A stretch of 64,000 bases of DNA, taken from NCBI GenBank assembly GCA_023614405.1, contig CM042694.1, positions 114,078,685 through 114,142,684 of the forward strand, written 5' to 3'. Below, in pieces: positions 45,685-58,416 of the stretch (position 1 is its first letter; each line of letters starts with the position of its first letter). The notes under the pieces are model-generated. The model was not told the origin of the DNA. It ran no database searches and saw only the letters and a list, made by a program, of their open reading frames with translations. The DNA is from Avena insularis. Taxonomy: Eukaryota; Streptophyta; Magnoliopsida; Poales; Poaceae. Position numbers and translations under genes: made by a program.

Positions 45685-48300
45685 AAACCCGGCCACCGGC
45701 CAAGAAGACGGGTCTAGCAGGCGTGTACACCTGAAAGTCGTGCCGACCGGCTGAGCTGATCACTCGCTCGACCGCGTTGCTCGCCCACTTGCCTGATGCC
45801 ACGGAGAAAGTAACCTGACAAAAATCCACCTAGGTGTCGCCATCGTCGTCGTCGTCGCCGCCGATCCACGGCCAGCGGTGGCCGATGGAAGACAGCTAGC
45901 GAGCTAGCTTGGAGCCTTCTTGGCCACACGACAAAAATGGTTCTATTCCTGGCAGCGGCGTACGTACCTGGAGAGAGCGAGCACTCGAGCAGTTCTGGAA
46001 AAGAAAGCCCTGCAGAGTGAGGAAACGAGCAGACACGAGTATCTTGGGCCGCTACGCCAGCAATCCGGCGAGCTCAGCTCAGTGGAGACGTTTCCTTCGG
46101 ATCAAATAGATCCAGACGTTGTTCCCCTAGCTAGATCAAATAGATGGAGACGTTCATTCCTTCCTGACAACGACAGAAAACACCTACGCCGGCCTAGCTG
46201 GATCAAATAGGTGTCGCCGTCAGACAGCGGCCCGGCGAACAGCTACGCCAGCTGCCGAGGGGCATCGAGATGCTAGCATCTAATACCTAGTGTCAAAAAA
46301 CCACCACTATTTATTTTTTTCAAAAAACCACCGCCCTACCTTTTAATGGTTGCAGAAAACACTGATTGCACGATTTTTGTCATTTAACGGTGTTTCCGAT
46401 CAGACGGACCCACCTACTGGCTGACGTGGCGCTGTTTTTTCCTAAAGAAAAACACCTCCACATATTATAAGTTCTAATCATCCATTCATTTTCTTTTTTT
46501 TTTAATTCATTCTGATCAGAGCTTGCCCGCGCCATCCTTGGTCAGCGACGGGACCCCCAAACTTTACAAAAGAGCCTAGAATTTAGAAATATTCTCACGA
46601 TTGTGTCCCTCGACCCCTTAAGTCGTGCCACGTTGGCCTGCAGGTGGGTTTGTTTGGTCAAAAAACACCGTCAAGCGATGCAAATCGTCCGATCGGTGTT
46701 TTCTGCAACCATTAGAGGGTAGAGTGGTGGTTTTTTGAATATTATAGTCCGCCGTCCGGAAAAGGACATATATAGTCTCTTTGAGGCGGTTGCCTGCAGC
46801 ATGCAGTATTTCAGTTCATTGTATTCCGGTATTCCTATCCGTTCATTCTATGCATGTTTCGGTTCATCACTGTATCCCGATCAATTCGTAATATGCCTGT
46901 CTTCTGGAAGCTAATTTATTGTTTGTCTATCGCAAATCACATCATGTTGATCTAGCACAACCGCTAGTAAGAACATATGCACTACTTACTAGCACAAACC
47001 AAAAAACAGATATGAAATAAAACAAAAGCTTAACTTCACAAATTACAGCAAATAACTGAATAGTATAGGAATGAAAGAGCTTGTGCAGGAGCCGCCAAGC
47101 GTGCAAACATGGTACAACAGTCTAACACGGCCATGACTTAGTTTCTTCGTTTGAAAATGTTTAATGGCCAAAATAAAAGAGTAGCCGGACATGATGCAAT
47201 AACGGGCATTTCTTGAGGCGCGCCTTTTGCAGCTATATGTATGCTTTATCATGATTAAACGTTTTTTCTCTCCATGAATATTTTCTATGAACACATTGAA
47301 ATTGTATAATGCCGGTGTGTTAGTGTTAAGATATCACAACTTTTTGTGCTCTGGACTTGTTGAGGATTCTTCTGTTTCTCCCAGCACGTTTATGTCCACC
47401 AAATGTTTGCACGTCATCTCGTATCACTGCTGGTGTAAGAGATATTGCTGAAAATGCTCTTCGCGGCTCCACGATAAAGCTCAAGTCAACCAACCACCAT
47501 GCATGCACAACAACCGCCAAACCTCCTCGCACGGGACAACAATTTGAAACTCACAAACCTAGGAAGCTTCAGTCGTCCTTGTCTCGCACATCAACCATGG
47601 TACCGTGCAAGACTGCATTCCTACTTGCATATGGCAAGTAACACACTTGAATCTCCTGTTCAAATTAGCAGGCTAGATGTTCAGTTTGGATCACAGTGTT
47701 CTGCCAAAATTCTCCCGGTGCATCCTATTCATACCAATCGCCACAGGTGAATCACGGTGTGAGATTCATCTTCATATGTCTAGGTAGTTGCTCTCTAGAA
47801 AGGAAGGAAGTTTTTCTCTTCAGTCTAGCAGATGACTGTTCTTCCCCGTTGAGATGGATGTCAGAGATATATATATGCAGGCTCTTGGTGTATGGAGTAA
47901 AGTTTTCACCAACCGATGGACCAACTATCTTTAATAGCTAGCTGATCTGTTCGGAGAGTACACTATCTGATGATTTTATATTTTGAACATTTGTTTAAAT
48001 GCCTAGAGAATAAGTGATTGTTAGCCTGTAACCTGAGTTTGACAAGCTGAGAACTCTAGCTAGAGAAGAAGTTGTAGAAGTTCTGAATCATCATAATATG
48101 TGTCAAGGCAATCTGGAACTTATATTACGTAGCTAATTCGTTTAGCCGGATACGAGGCAATGACGGGAAGGATTCACGCACTTTTTGCAGCTATATACAT
48201 TATCATGCATCTTTTCCGTGAACAAATTGAGATTGTGAAAGGATGGTACTATAGTTTGGAAATATCACAACTTTTGGCACTCTGAAGTTGTTTTCTCTCT
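45685..48300 (+). repeat. Array unit U2 (a-b-f-e'-c-d-e), interrupted by a long-TIR element
   Basis: a 45685-45815 (shortened), b 45826-46275, a long-TIR insertion at 46294-46737, f about 46795-47130, e' 47130-47340, c 47340-47760, d 47790-48060, e 48070-48250. It shares CAATGACGGGAAGGATT (e) with U1, and the f segment ATCACATCATGTTGATCTAG with U6. Confidence 0.8.
46294..46737. mobile_element. Long terminal-inverted-repeat element (Mutator-like MITE?)
   Basis: About 444 bp. Arms of roughly 80-100 bases: CAAAAAACCACC...TTTTAATGGTTGCAGAAAAC on the left and its complement GTTTTCTGCAACCATTAGAG...GGTGGTTTTTTG on the right. The left arm holds a short internal repeat of the CAAAAAACCACC motif. No clear TSD was found. 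Class II origin is inferred from structure only. Confidence 0.7.
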
Positions 48301-48790
48301 GCTGCTTACTAGCTAGAGCGAATGGCACGCATTGCTGTGTTGTAGAGTCAGTGTGTGCATGTGGTCTGCACTTTGGGCGTGTATGATTGCCCCATTACCT
48401 CCATGCAGACTTGGCGAGTGCGAGATTTTACCGCTAGTTTGCTCGCACGGGTGCCATGCCCGACATAGAGCGAACCCTAAAGCACACGAGAGCCTACTCT
48501 AGGAGGAACGGCCGAATCGGTGTGTAGCGTACATGGAGGAGGGTTGCTATCAGTAAACAAAAAGGAATGAGGTCTTAGCATAAAAAGTACGCAAATTCTA
48601 TTTCTTGCTTGAGCACCTTAGTTTTTTTTTAATCTATTGAATTCATCACTCGGGGTAGTAGTCTAGCAGTTATGCTCTGTTTAAGAGACCCCACTTGTTT
48701 ATTGCAATTCAGAATTGAATTGATTGTATTGTTGAGGTATTCTGAATTCCATCCGAATCAATATATCCCATAGTTTTTAACCTCCTTCCG
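48301..48790. other. Spacer between U2 and U3
   Basis: About 490 bases without a recognised gene or repeat match. Confidence 0.5.
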
Positions 48791-48794
48791 ACAG

Positions 48795-50040
48795 AGAGCT
48801 GGCTTGGAGCCTTGGCCACACGCCAAAATGGCTCTATTCCTGGCAGTGGCGTACTCCCTCCGTCCAGGTTTATTGGGCTATTAGCCGTTTTGAAGTTAGA
48901 CCTAAATATTAGGCTAATAGCAGTATTAATTGTCGTCAATTACTCCTCGGTTCGTTGGACCTTTCTCCTCAGCCAATCGGTGTGTTTGCATGCACGGGAG
49001 TAGTACTGCATGCGTGTGTAAAAACGATGGGAATTGTTTGCATGTCTCTTTTTCTACCCATCCATCCACTTATAAATCAATTTTTCAGCCCAATGGCTAA
49101 CTATCTTGGTCGCGTTGCACAGGGCTAATAGCCTAATAAACCTGGATGGAGGGAGTATCTCGTACGTGGAGAGAGCGAACACTCTGCGGGGTCGAGCAGC
49201 CGTGCCTGGCGCAGTTCTGGAAAAGCAAACCTGCGGGATTATTTTTTGACCTTTTACACTTTTATTTGTAAGCCACGAAAGGAACTAAATAGATGCTTCT
49301 GGATTTAGCATTTTTACTCTTGACTGGATATTGTCTCGCGATAATATAACCCGCACGTCAAAATCAAATTCAGGCTTGCCCTGGCCGTCGACGTGTCAAA
49401 ATGAGGGGTAAGATAGCACACAACGGAACGATAGGCATTACCATTACTAGATTACAAAAGAAACTTCCGGCGACACAAACAACCACGATTTACCGCACAT
49501 TCACTGAAAGTTATGTATCGTGCAGAAAATTGTCTATGACGTTGCAGAAAATTGCCAGGGATCTTGTTCAAATTAGCAGGCTAGACGTTCAGTTTTGATC
49601 AGAGTGTCCTGCCTAAATTCTCCCGGTGCATCATATTCATAGCAATTGCCGCAGGTGAATCATGGGGTGTGGTTCAACTCCTATCATGTTATCTTCATAT
49701 GTCTAGCTAGTTGTTCTCTTAGAAAGGAAGGAAGTTTTTCTCTTCAGTCTAGCAGATGATTATTCTTGCCCGTTGAAGCGCTGAGATAGATGCCGGATAT
49801 ATCTGCAGGTTCTTGGTGTATGGAGTAAAGTTTTCACCAACTGATGGACCAACTATCTTGAATAGTTGGCTGATGTGTTCCGAGAGTACACTATCCGGGT
49901 AGTAGTTATATGACAACTGTAAACTTAGAGCTTACAATGCCTTTATATTTGAACTATTTTTTAAGTGCCTAGAGAACAGCCGGTGCCTCTTTATCGGTAA
50001 ACTGAGTTTGAGAAGTTGAGTATTCTGGAAAAGAAGTTCT
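48795..50040 (+). repeat. Array unit U3 (b, partial c, d), interrupted by a Stowaway MITE
   Basis: b 48795-49230 is split by the MITE at 48854-49155. Between 49231 and 49557 there is unrelated sequence. Partial c 49558-49680 begins in TTCAAATTAGCAGGCTAGAC, and d is about 49715-50035. Module a and most of c are missing. Confidence 0.75.
48854..49155. mobile_element. Large Stowaway-like MITE, 302 bp
   Basis: CTCCCTCCGTCCAGGTTTAT and the complement ATAAACCTGGATGGAGGGAG form about 30-bp ends, with TA at 48852-48853 and 49156-49157. It splits GGCAGTGGCG/TACGTGGAGAG of module b, so the uninterrupted sister copies show the empty site. Confidence 0.92.
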
Positions 50041-50136
50041 AGTCCCTCTGTCTCAAAATCAGTCATAGAAATGAATAAGGTCTTGACCTCAAAAGTATTA
50101 AAACCCATAAACAATAAGCATTGAGGAGGAACACCA

Positions 50137-51692
50137 CAATCGATGATCCACGGCCATTTCTGGCGCGGTGAGAGCGGTGGAAGACAGAGAGATAGCTTGG
50201 AGCCTTGGACACACACCAAAATGGTTTTCCTGGCAGTGGCGTACGTGGAGAGGCGACGCAGCCGTCCGCAGGGCGTACTTGTTGCTTGGCGCTATTCTGG
50301 AAAAGAAAAGTAGACGGGCGGAGGAAACGGGCAGACACGGTATCTTTGGCTGCTTCTCTAGCAATCCGACGACCTGAGCTCAGCTCAGCTCGGTGGAGTG
50401 ATAGATGGAGTCGTTTATTTTGGATCAAACAGATCGAGACGTTGCCAACAGAAATCAAGGTGTCGTCGTCGTCGTCAGACAGCGGCTCAGCTAATAACTA
50501 AGCTAGCTGCCTAGGGCCAGGGGCATCGAGCTAGCAAAGAGTGCATCCATCGATGCCGCAATGACAGTTGATAGGATGTCTTGAGGGGCCTTTTGCAGCT
50601 ATCTGTTTTACCATGAGCAAGCGTTTTTTTGTCTCCATGAATATTATTTACTGTGATGCAATCTGAATCTGAAATAGTAAAATGCCTATGTTGTACAACA
50701 GCTTTTCACGGGATGAACTTGTTGGGGATTCTTCTATTCCTCTCCTTGGTTGATGTTTGATCATCTCGTTCCACCGGTGTCGTGTCGAATATGTAGGGTC
50801 TTGTGCAGCAAACTACAGCAAATAACCAAACTATACGGGAATGAAAGATCGATCTTGTGCAGGAGCCCGACCCTGAGTGGACAAACATGGTACCGCAGTC
50901 TAACACACCAACGAGCCATGCCGACTTGCATGTGGCTACTAAGTCACTGACCATGACAGTTCCAGTTAGCAGGTCAGATGAGCAATCTGGTTCAGCATGT
51001 CCTGGTCAAATTATCCCGGTGCATCCTATTCAAAGTAATTATCGCGTGTGAATCACGGGGCATGATTAAGCACCTCTCATTATATCTTCATATATCCAGG
51101 TGGTTTCTCTAGTTCTTTATCCAAAAAAGTTGCTCTCTCCCTCATGAGTCTAGCACATGATTATTCTTCCCCGTTGGGATGGATATCACCTATATATCTG
51201 TAGGGTCTTAGTGTATGGAGTAAAATCAAACTTCATTTTTCACCAATTGATCGATCAAGTATCTTGAATTGTTGACTATTGTGTCCCAAAAGTATGATAT
51301 GTTAGTAGCGGTAATAATTACTCTCTCCGTCCACAAATGTACTTCCACGTTTTATGTTAACTCAAACTTTGTTATGTTTGACTCATATTATAAAAAATTC
51401 TGGAAATATTTGTTATACTATGAAATTAGTGTATTTTGGAACTAAATTTGAAGATGCATATAGAGGTACTAATTTGGTGTTGTAAATATTGCTAATTCGT
51501 TCATTAAATTTGGTCAAACTTAAACATATTTGACTTAGCACAAAACCTACAAGTAAACCTATTTGTGAACGGAGGAAGTATATGATAGGCGTAAACTTAG
51601 ATATTGCAAGGATTTTATGTTTTGACATTGCTTGAATGCCTAGAGGATGGTAGGTGCCTTGTAATGAATAACCTTAGTTTGAGAAGCCTAGT
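50137..51692 (+). repeat. Array unit U4 (b-e'-c-d), carrying a MITE and cut by a Copia LTR
   Basis: b 50137-50550, e' about 50575-50700, c 50715-51060, d 51075-51692 with a MITE at 51321-51578. The Copia D LTR starts at 51693 just after AGTTTGAGAAGC, at the end of d. Confidence 0.75.
51321..51578. mobile_element. Stowaway-like MITE, 258 bp
   Basis: CTCTCTCCGTCCACAAATGT and TATTTGTGAACGGAGGAAG are imperfect inverted ends, with TA at 51319-51320 and 51579-51580. It carries the TGGTCAAACTTAAACATATT type arm common in this class. Confidence 0.85.
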
Positions 51693-53450
51693 TGAAAGGA
51701 CATTGATCTCTCCATGTGTTTTGGTATAGATGACAACTCCATGTCTGGTCTGATTGTGTGCATGAAGTTTGTAGGTTCGTTTTGCTTATGGTCATGGGAA
51801 GTAGGAGTTTTCTCTTGAAGAAGGTTGAAGATGGAGTTCCCGGAGTTTTCTTTTTTCTTTTTGTGTGTTTAGGGAACCCATACTATCAAGAGGGGATACT
51901 ATCTGAAAGGTATGTGGAATCACACATGCACCAACTGAGATTTGCACCCCCACAACCATCCTATCTTCATGTTTACTCTCTGAATTATGTGTTGTTTGAG
52001 CCTTGTCTGAGCTTCCCGGTAGTTCCTAGACATCGCCAGTAATACCGCCGCCCCTCATAGTATCGTTAGTATGACAATACTATCGTTGGCGGTAGTTCCT
52101 AGTTAAGCTCTGGGCCAGTTCTGTTGCGGACATGTCACCCTTCTGGATGGTTCGGATTTTAATTCAGAATTCACCCGGAAGTTGGGAAAAACTACCACTA
52201 GAGGCTTAGCAGTACTACCAGGCTAGTTCTGGGTCAGTATCGTTGAGGGTATGTCACCCGTCAGTCATGGTTCAATTTATATCTGGTAGTGAGGCGATAG
52301 CACCGCCAACTTGGTACCGCCCCAGCCCTGATGGTAGTACCACCAGTTTGGCTATAGTAGCCCCTCACTCCACTCATTTAGAACCATTGTAGAACCGACT
52401 ACCGGTTGTATCGCCGCTGCAGCGGTAGTACTGGGTCTATGCGATAGGACTCGAACGACTAGATTCGAAGTCCCTTTAAAAATAGGGCTTCTTCCTCCTT
52501 CCTACCTAACTTTCACACACTATTTTGTCCATTAATTCAAGAGCTTCAAATTCCTAGATCTCTCTCCCTAGCCACCCGAACTTCTTGATGTTTTGAAGAT
52601 TTAGAGAGAAGATTTGGTTCTACCTTTCCACCAAAGAGAAACTTGATTCCCCCAACCATCCTTTCTTGGAACCCTAGATGGAGTTGGAATTCCTTGGGGA
52701 TCGTGTCATTTGCTGTTAGGCTTCATGGAGTCGTTGGGAGCCTCCAAATGAGTTATGGAGATAGCCCCAGTCTTGTGGTAACTGTTTCGGTCGTCGTCTT
52801 CATGGTCACTGCATAGTTGATCTTGAGCCCGCCTTTGTGATGTGTCCTTGGGAGAATAGGGTGAAGCCTTTGTGGCGTTGGTGGCTTTTGCGGTGACACA
52901 TCCCTCCAACGTGGACGTACTTCCTATTAAAAGTAAGGAACTACAAGAATTATATCTTTGTGTCTACTCTCCGGTTACTTCGTTCCTCTACCTTAATTAC
53001 TTGCAATTATCTTGTGCTTGTAACTTTCGTGTTCCCTATCATATAGGACTATAACCTAGTTGCATATCTAGACAATCTATTTTTATTGTCAATCCTAAAT
53101 TGAAAAGAAACTAAAAACTGATAGTCGCATATTCACCTCTCCCCCACCATCTAGTTGACAGATTCTATCTTTTCAATTGGTATTAGAGAGTAGGCTCTTA
53201 ATTCGGGTTTTACCGCATAAGGGAATATGGCCAGCCAAGAGGGTGTGGAAGGTGATGCCGTCTCTAAGAATTTGTCCACTATGGACGGCCTCAAGCAATT
53301 GGAGTCATCTATGATGTCCAAATTTGATGAAATGGTGGAACTTACTAACAATCTAAGTAAACCTAATCTCATTGCCCAAGCGGGTGATCCTACTCTTGCT
53401 ACTCCTATGGAGGTCGCTCCTCTCTTGGGCTTTGTTTTGATTTCAAAATG
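51693..53450 (+). mobile_element. Copia D: truncated Ty1/copia element (5' LTR and gag start)
   Basis: The 5' LTR is 51693-53175: it starts TGAAAGGACATTG and ends ATCTTTTCA, giving TG...CA with a short inverted repeat. The PBS at 53178-53190 (TGGTATTAGAGAG) resembles the initiator tRNA-Met site. The interior then opens an ORF at 53227. Homology to anything recognisable ends near 53440; no pol or second LTR was found. The LTR inserted at the end of module d of U4, so U4 is older. Confidence 0.8.
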
Positions 53451-53556
53451 CCAAAAAAAAAAGTTTTGGAAAGCCCATCAGAAGCCATCTATGGGTTGCG
53501 CGGTTGGGTTGACGCGCACCATTCAAACGCGGGTGCTCGCACCCTCAAACGCCTGA
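53227..53556 (+). pseudogene. Copia D gag N-terminal stub
   Basis: It starts MASQEGVEGDAVSKNLSTMD, with a helical stretch (MMSKFDEMVELTNNLSKP). This looks like the beginning of a copia gag placed 50 bases after the PBS. After about residue 75 the reading frame enters unrelated sequence at the truncation. Confidence 0.6.
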
Positions 53557-53970
53557 TCTGGCACTAGCTGTTGCTAGACGCCGTTTGGGGCTCGTGGCTG
53601 GGGATGTCCTTGAACGAATACAGAACCAAAAGTATTACAATATTACCACTTGTAGCTTAAAAAATAACTACCGCCTACACGGATGGCTCTGAATTATGAG
53701 TGTGTTTTTTTGGCTTTCTGGGTGCAGCAAAAGAAGTTCCATAGTTTTAGATTTTAATGTTCATTTTAGGAGAATTCATTCATAATCTGAGATTTTGTAG
53801 ATTGCTGATCGTGCTTGCCGCGCGATTTAATGTTCATTTTAGATTATAATATTAATATGATTTTTTTTTGAACAAGGCAAGAGATTACAATATGTTTTAA
53901 CAATTGCTGGTACTAGGATGTATCTCAACTCTCAAGATACTTTTGAGAGCCATGCATACCTGTGCAAGCC
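53451..53970. other. Stretch between Copia D and U5
   Basis: About 520 bases with no recognised gene. It includes the unexplained block GGTTGACGCGCACCATTCAA near 53510. Confidence 0.5.
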
Positions 53971-55565
53971 TGAGGTGGAAGACCACCGGCCAACAAGGAG
54001 AGTGGTCTAGCAGGCGTGTACGCCTCAAAGTCGTGCTAGCTAGTTGCTTGGCATTGGTAGCTAGCTAGTTGCCTGGCAATTGCACCGAACGACCTAAAAG
54101 ATACGATGACTGAGGCGATTGCCAAATGCGGAAACCCAGGTGAAAAAACCGGAAAGACACGCGGGGGACAGGATATCTCCAGCGGCTCACTCGCTCGACC
54201 CAGACGCTCCTTTCTTGCTTGCTTGAGGCGACAAAAATCCACCCAGGTGCATGTCGGCATCGTCCTCCTCTGTCCTCGACGATCCCTGGCCATTTGTGGC
54301 GCGGTGGAATACAGAGAGCTAGCTTGGAGGCTTGGAGGCTTGGACACGCAGTAACCCAGCAGCACGTGTTGCCTTGCCTGGCGCAGTTCTGGAAAAGAAA
54401 GCCTGCACACGGAGGAAAAGGGCAGACATGACACAATCTTGTGCAGAACCAGCAAAGCGGGCATACACGATATCGCAGTCTAACACCCACAGCTTATTTT
54501 CTTCGTTTGAAAATGGTTAATGGCTAAAATAAAAGAGTAGCCGGACATGACACAATAATGGGAACTCTTGGAGGCTCCTTTTGCAGCTATATGTATGCTT
54601 ATCATGAATAAACATTTTTTGTCTCCATGAATATTTTCTATGAGCATACTGAAATGGTAAAATGCTAGTGCTTTATTGTTAAGATGTCACAGCCTTTTGT
54701 TCTATAGACTTTTCGTCCTATAGACTTGGTGAGGATTCTTCTGTTTCTCCCAGCAAGTATATGTCCACTATAGTCTTCACGGCTCCACGGTCGAGCTCGA
54801 GTCAAACCAACCAGCGTGCATGCACAAAACGGCCAAACCTCCTCCGACAGGACAACAATGTGAAACTCAAAAATCTAGGAAGATTCAGTCATCATTATCT
54901 CGCTCTTCAACCATGGTATCATGAACCACCGTATGCCTACTTGCATATGGCAACTACCACATCCAGAAGTCCTGTTCAAATTAGTAGGCTAGACGTTCAG
55001 TTTGGATCTGAGTGTCCTGCCTAAATTCTCACAGTGCTTCCTATTCGTAGCAATTGCAGGAGGTGAATCACGGAGTTATTATCTTCATATGTCTATCTAA
55101 TTGTTCTCTAGAAAGGAAGGCCGTTTTTCTCTTCACTCTAGCAGATAAATTTCTCTTCCCCATTGAGACGGATGCCAGATATATATCTGCAGGGTCTTGA
55201 TGTATGGAGTAAAGTTTTCACCAACTGATGGACCAACTATCTTGAATAGCTGGCTGATGTGTTCCGAGAGTACACTATCTGAGTAGCAATTATATGACAA
55301 CTGTACACTTAGAGCTTACAGTACTTCTATATTTCGACATTTGTTAAAATTCCTAGAGAACAGTAGGTGCCTCTTAACCAGTAAACTGTGTTTGACAAGC
55401 TGAGAATTCTACGAAAGAAGTTGTGAATCACCATAATATATATGTCTCAAGGCAGTTTGGAACTTGTGTTACATAGCTAACTCGTCGTTTAGCCGGATAT
55501 GAGGCAATGATAGGGAAGGATTCACGCGCTTTTTGCAGCTATATGTACATTGTCATGAACACACA
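53971..55565 (+). repeat. Array unit U5 (a-b-e'-c-d-e)
   Basis: One of the most complete copies: a 53971-54235, b 54236-54430, e' 54430-54720, c 54720-55070, d 55085-55415, e 55420-55565. It is directly followed by module b of U6, showing tandem arrangement. Confidence 0.8.
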
Positions 55566-55815
55566 TTTTTTCATTTGTGGTGCGCCGTCGGCGGGTGGAA
55601 GACAGAGCTAGGTTGGATCCTTGGACACGCACCAAAATGGTTCTATTCCTGGGAGTGGCGTACATGGAGAGAGTAATAAGCACTTCCGGTCGAGCAGCCA
55701 TGCGCAGGACGTGTGTTGCCTGGCACAATTCTAGAACATGCATGAAAACAACACGGAGGAAAAAGGGCAGACATGGTATCTTGGGCCGCTTCACTAGCAA
55801 TAATCCGACGACGCT

Positions 55816-57200
55816 GCTGCCCGGACGAGTCCTAGGGTTTCCTCTGATACGCTACGGGAGGAGGAGAAGAGGTACACCCGACGCCCTTCAAGAAGAAAAG
55901 CTACACCCGCAGGCGTCGCCACGACGGTGTCAAGACGACAAGGATTTCTCCCGACCCCTCAAAAAAACCACACTCCCGGACACTTCGAAGCTCCACCAGC
56001 TCGCTACCAACCAACACAAGCCACCACGGTCTTGAAATCACCATCGTCGCCTCACCATGGCCCACAGAGCGAGGCTGGAACGACCGAGAAGAAGAAACTC
56101 CGGCGAGGGTCGACGGTACAATGTCACGCGGGAGGGAACTACCTCCACCGCCGGAGGCGATAACCGACCGGATGAAGCAGCGGGGGCAAACCAGGCCCTC
56201 ACTGGTCTGGCCGAGTCTAAAGGACTCGTGAAGCCCCACTGCCACATTGCAGCAAGGGTGTCACCGTCGCCGCCGCCCCTAGCACTAGTCCCTACCTCAC
56301 CGCCCGCCAGTGGATCCACTGCCACCGCAGATCCGCGTCACCAAGCAGCAGCGCACTCGCCACCGTGTTCATCCGGGATTACCGGTCCACCGCCGGTCTA
56401 AGGATCACCATCTGGACCCGCAGGGGCGAGGAGGGACGAACACGGCGAACACGACACCTCCGTGCCGCCCCCCGTGCCACCCGGGCAGGAATTGACCGCC
56501 GACCACCCAACCTAGGCCCGCCCGGCCTAGATCCGGTGTGCTGAATGCGTTACAACCAGATGAGGCCGACTGCCACCTGCCGCCATGCAGGAGTCGAGGT
56601 CCCTGATCAGGGGCCCGCATGGCCCAGATCGGGCCCTGCTGAGCACGCCGTCGGGGGAACCTGCGGCCCCGTCCGCCGCCTGCCTGCCCGGCTGCCGGCC
56701 GCCACGCCGCTCGGAGGAGCCATAATCGCCGCCGCCTCGCCCCTCAGCTACCCCGCCGAACCTACCATGGCGCACTGCTGCCAGCACCGGCGCCCCGCGC
56801 ACCCAGCCGCCACCGGGAAGAAGAAAGCCCACCGCCGCCGGCCCCGCGCGGGCTTTGCCCGGCGGTGCACGCCGACGGCGGCGGGGGAGAGGGGTGGAGA
56901 GGGGACCTAGAAGAGAGCGGCGCGGACAGACCCGCCTCGTCGCCCGCGGGGAGCGAGACAAGACGCCTGTTTGTTTTGTTTTGATTCTAAACTCATTCTT
57001 CGTACGGCATGGGTCAACACGAGCTAAATCTTTGGGGGTCTGTATTTATTTATACCTTTTTTGGGATGGGATTACAAGCCACTCTTAGCTAAATTAAGTG
57101 GTTATTAGTTGCTCCGTTGGGCTTACTTCCGCCTTTTACATTTTGGCTTATATGTGAGAAAGAAAAACAAAAATAAATACAGTAGGTGTTCATGGGTTTA
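55816..57200. other. GC-rich unclassified insertion 1
   Basis: It interrupts module b of U6. Many overlapping GC-rich ORFs occur on both strands, none with a recognisable domain or sensible start context. It looks like an old unclassified cereal repeat rather than a gene. Confidence 0.45.
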
Positions 57201-58202
57201 GCCTTAGAATTTTTTTTTTAGAAATTCCACCGATCTATTAAAAATCATCAACATTAGTACAAAGAGGCCTAAAAGTAATAAAAATTATAAATAGGTCAAT
57301 GGACCACCTAGCGACGACTACAAACACTAGCGTGAGGCGAAGGCGCGCCGCCATCCTCGCCCCTCCATCACCGTAATCGGACAAAGCTTCTCGTAGTAGA
57401 GCTTGTTGTAGTAGACAGACGGGAAGTCGCCGTGCTAAGGCCACAATGGACCAGCGCACCAGAGCAGCAACTATCGCCAATGATGACAATCGTAGATCGG
57501 AAGAGACTAACCTGAAATCACACCAACGAAGACGAAAACGGACCGAATCCTAGGAGATCCGCCGGACAAACGACATCACGCGCCCTTCGTCAGTGCTAGA
57601 AACACCACCGGAGCGAGGATAGAGTGGGGAGGATCTTATTCTGACTTCAAGACATAGCCATTGCCTCAACATCCTGAAGAAGACACTAAAAAACTGACTA
57701 AAACAAAGATCGAAAAACCTCCCGCCGGCGAGACGTCGTGGTCCGCCACACCTCCAAGGCCCTAGGGCCACCAGAGGCGGAGCGGACCGGTGACGTCGCC
57801 GGCAAGGAAGCGGAACCCTAGATGGGTTTTACGTAGCGCTCTTTTCCTTGGCGGCGGACATTTGATCAGACATTGTTTAGCCTGCCAGATACTCCGATGG
57901 GTAACACTTACTCCGTATGAGGTCTATATATAGCCAATTTTTGGGGGTTACAAAGCCTATTGTTTTGAGGTTACAAAGTGATACACACCTAATCAACCTA
58001 TAGTCGTCCGAACCTCCGATGGGATCTCTCCTAAAGAACAAGGGTTTATGGTCAATAAACACACCGACTTACTTTCTTATGTATCTTGTTGTAAGTTTGG
58101 CCTTCCGCGGATGCATTGCGGTGCATCAACCTTGCGCCAGTGGGTACACAATGATGTGTTACGTGTCAAGGCGACTTCCGACTTGCAACACACTTTTCCT
58201 GT
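57201..58202. other. Unclassified repeat-like stretch
   Basis: An about 1-kb continuation of insertion 1. On the minus strand there is an ordered mix of C/T-rich and G-rich sequence without a recognisable protein. No element ends were identified. Confidence 0.4.
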
Positions 58203-58416
58203 AATATGCAGTATTTGAGTTCATTGTATTCTGATCTATTTGTTGTTGAATATATGAGCAACAATCAATATGATTTAATCTGAATAAACTGGTAAAGCAT
58301 GATTAAATTGATAGTAATTAAACTAATTATGCAAACTAACAGAGTAGATAAACCGATTGCATTTATATAAGATAAACCAACCAGATTTACTCCAAGTACT
58401 AGAACAAGATATTCTA

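Noticed and set aside
55577..56961. Several GC-rich ORFs on both strands (up to 152 residues)
   Set aside because: They run across the boundary between module b and the insertion or overlap each other in opposite strands; no recognisable motif.
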